A DNA stretch of 64,000 bases from Azolla caroliniana (lineage: Eukaryota > Polypodiophyta). Under the pieces are notes generated by a model. The model worked only from the letters and a program-made list of their open reading frames with translations, did no database searches and was not told the DNA's origin. Location: the NCBI GenBank assembly GCA_043228905.1, contig JBHGNT010000012.1, forward strand, positions 14,818,001-14,882,000, written 5' to 3'. The first letter of the stretch is position 1. Each line of letters opens with the position of its first letter. Both the position numbers and the translations under genes were made by a program. Shown piece by piece: positions 63,474 to 64,000 of this stretch.

Positions 63474-64000
63474 TGTTGGGAATAAGTCCCTCCAGTGGGA
63501 GGAGCCGATAGTTTGGGCCAAGAAGTGCCGACAGTTGAAGACAAGGAAAAGCCAACAGTTTTGGCTGAGTGCCAATGGTTGAAGAGTCAAATGCGAGAAA
63601 GTCAACTGTGAGAGTCGACTGGGTGAGTCAACATGAAGGAGATCCAAGTCGAAGACATGACCGACTAGTCGGGCCGACCAGATGGTCAATGACCAGGCCG
63701 ACTAGTCGAACCGACTGAACAGTCATCACTAGAGTCGGATGATGGCTAATTATTCTTATAGATAATAATAGTAGTGATGTGTAGTAGGGGCTACACTTGT
63801 AAATAGCCCATATGATGTATTAGTATAAATACAGCTAGGGCAAACAGAAGACAATGTGTAGAGAGGAGAGAGTAAGAGTGTTGTAGTGAAGCGCGAGAGA
63901 AAAAGAAGAGGGAGAGAGCGGCGCCATAGCTGTGTGAAACAGTCGGCACCAAGAGCCCTGTGAGGTTGATACACTCCACAAAGAGTGTTGTAATCTTCTT
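63474..64000 (+). repeat. Element G 3' LTR, cut by the window end
   Basis: 527 bp of an expected ~674. TATAAATA at 63824-63831. It differs from the 5' LTR at many positions, far more than J, in line with G being the oldest layer. Confidence 0.85.

Larger units (their letters stand above)
24878..64000 (+). mobile_element. Element G: Ty1/copia retrotransposon, broken by D, F, a solo LTR and H
   Basis: The LTR at 24878-25551 and the partial LTR at 63474-64000 flank an internal region scattered over five pieces: 25552-25860, 39142-40698, 44597-46653, 47476-47812 and 63371-63473. Joined end to end these give primer site, gag, protease, integrase, RT, RNase H and polypurine tract, the copia order. 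All interruptions are other retroelements, so G is the oldest host in this part of the window. All coding pieces carry stops. Confidence 0.85.

Noticed and set aside
1-64000. CRISPR array, rRNA or bacterial operon
   Set aside because: No regularly spaced short repeats and no rRNA; all recognisable proteins are LTR-retrotransposon proteins of plant type.

Overview
The window is a nested pile of LTR retrotransposons. I find no host gene, rRNA, true tRNA gene or CRISPR array. Plant-type Ty1/copia (Pseudoviridae-like) and Ty3/gypsy (Metaviridae-like) elements, copia primer sites matching plant initiator tRNA-Met, and deep nesting point to a land plant with a large genome. A chromodomain Ty3 family (elements B and D) looks closer to the Tf1/sushi/Tcn1 side of the chromoviruses than to the usual flowering-plant lineages. 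That tentatively favours a seed-free plant (bryophyte, lycophyte or fern), but this is inference.

Layout. 1-345: LTR-like fragment. 471-10940 (minus): an internally deleted Tat-like gypsy element with an extra open reading frame downstream of pol; B (1635-7221, TSD CAGGG) sits inside that extra frame. 10941-11588: minus-strand gag scrap of the B/D family. 11589-22597 (plus): gypsy element M, split by gypsy element C (12377-18998). 22606-23361: decayed coiled-coil reading frame. 23400-24097 (minus): 3' end of another gypsy element (N). 24098-64000 (plus): copia element G and a second copia 3' end that shares its left LTR. G is broken by D (25861-39141, TSD ATATG), F (40699-44596), a solo LTR (46654-47475, TSD ACGT) and H (47813-63370, TSD GGATC). 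D is itself broken by solo LTR L (27238-28163), copia K (29045-33663), gag-only element E (34109-37205) and an unidentified insert (about 38371-39030). H contains I (51684-62169), and I contains J (55082-60472, TSD GGACG). J is the youngest: its LTRs are about 99% identical and its gag-pol has only two single-base frameshifts.

Most coding regions are decayed, with many CGA-to-TGA changes expected from methyl-CpG decay. The unusual biology is in non-coding parts. (1) Eleven LTRs from three families carry an antisense tRNA-like pair of Pol III A and B boxes at fixed spacing. (2) B and D lack a tRNA primer site; instead 12 nt at the predicted transcript 5' end are complementary to the first internal bases, with a compensating change between the two copies. 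(3) B and D share a slippery heptamer plus hairpin at the gag/pol junction. (4) E and F are gag-only non-autonomous elements with acidic repeats and a shared Trp-rich tail. (5) The C/E LTR family contains several hairpins whose arms co-vary around a fixed loop.
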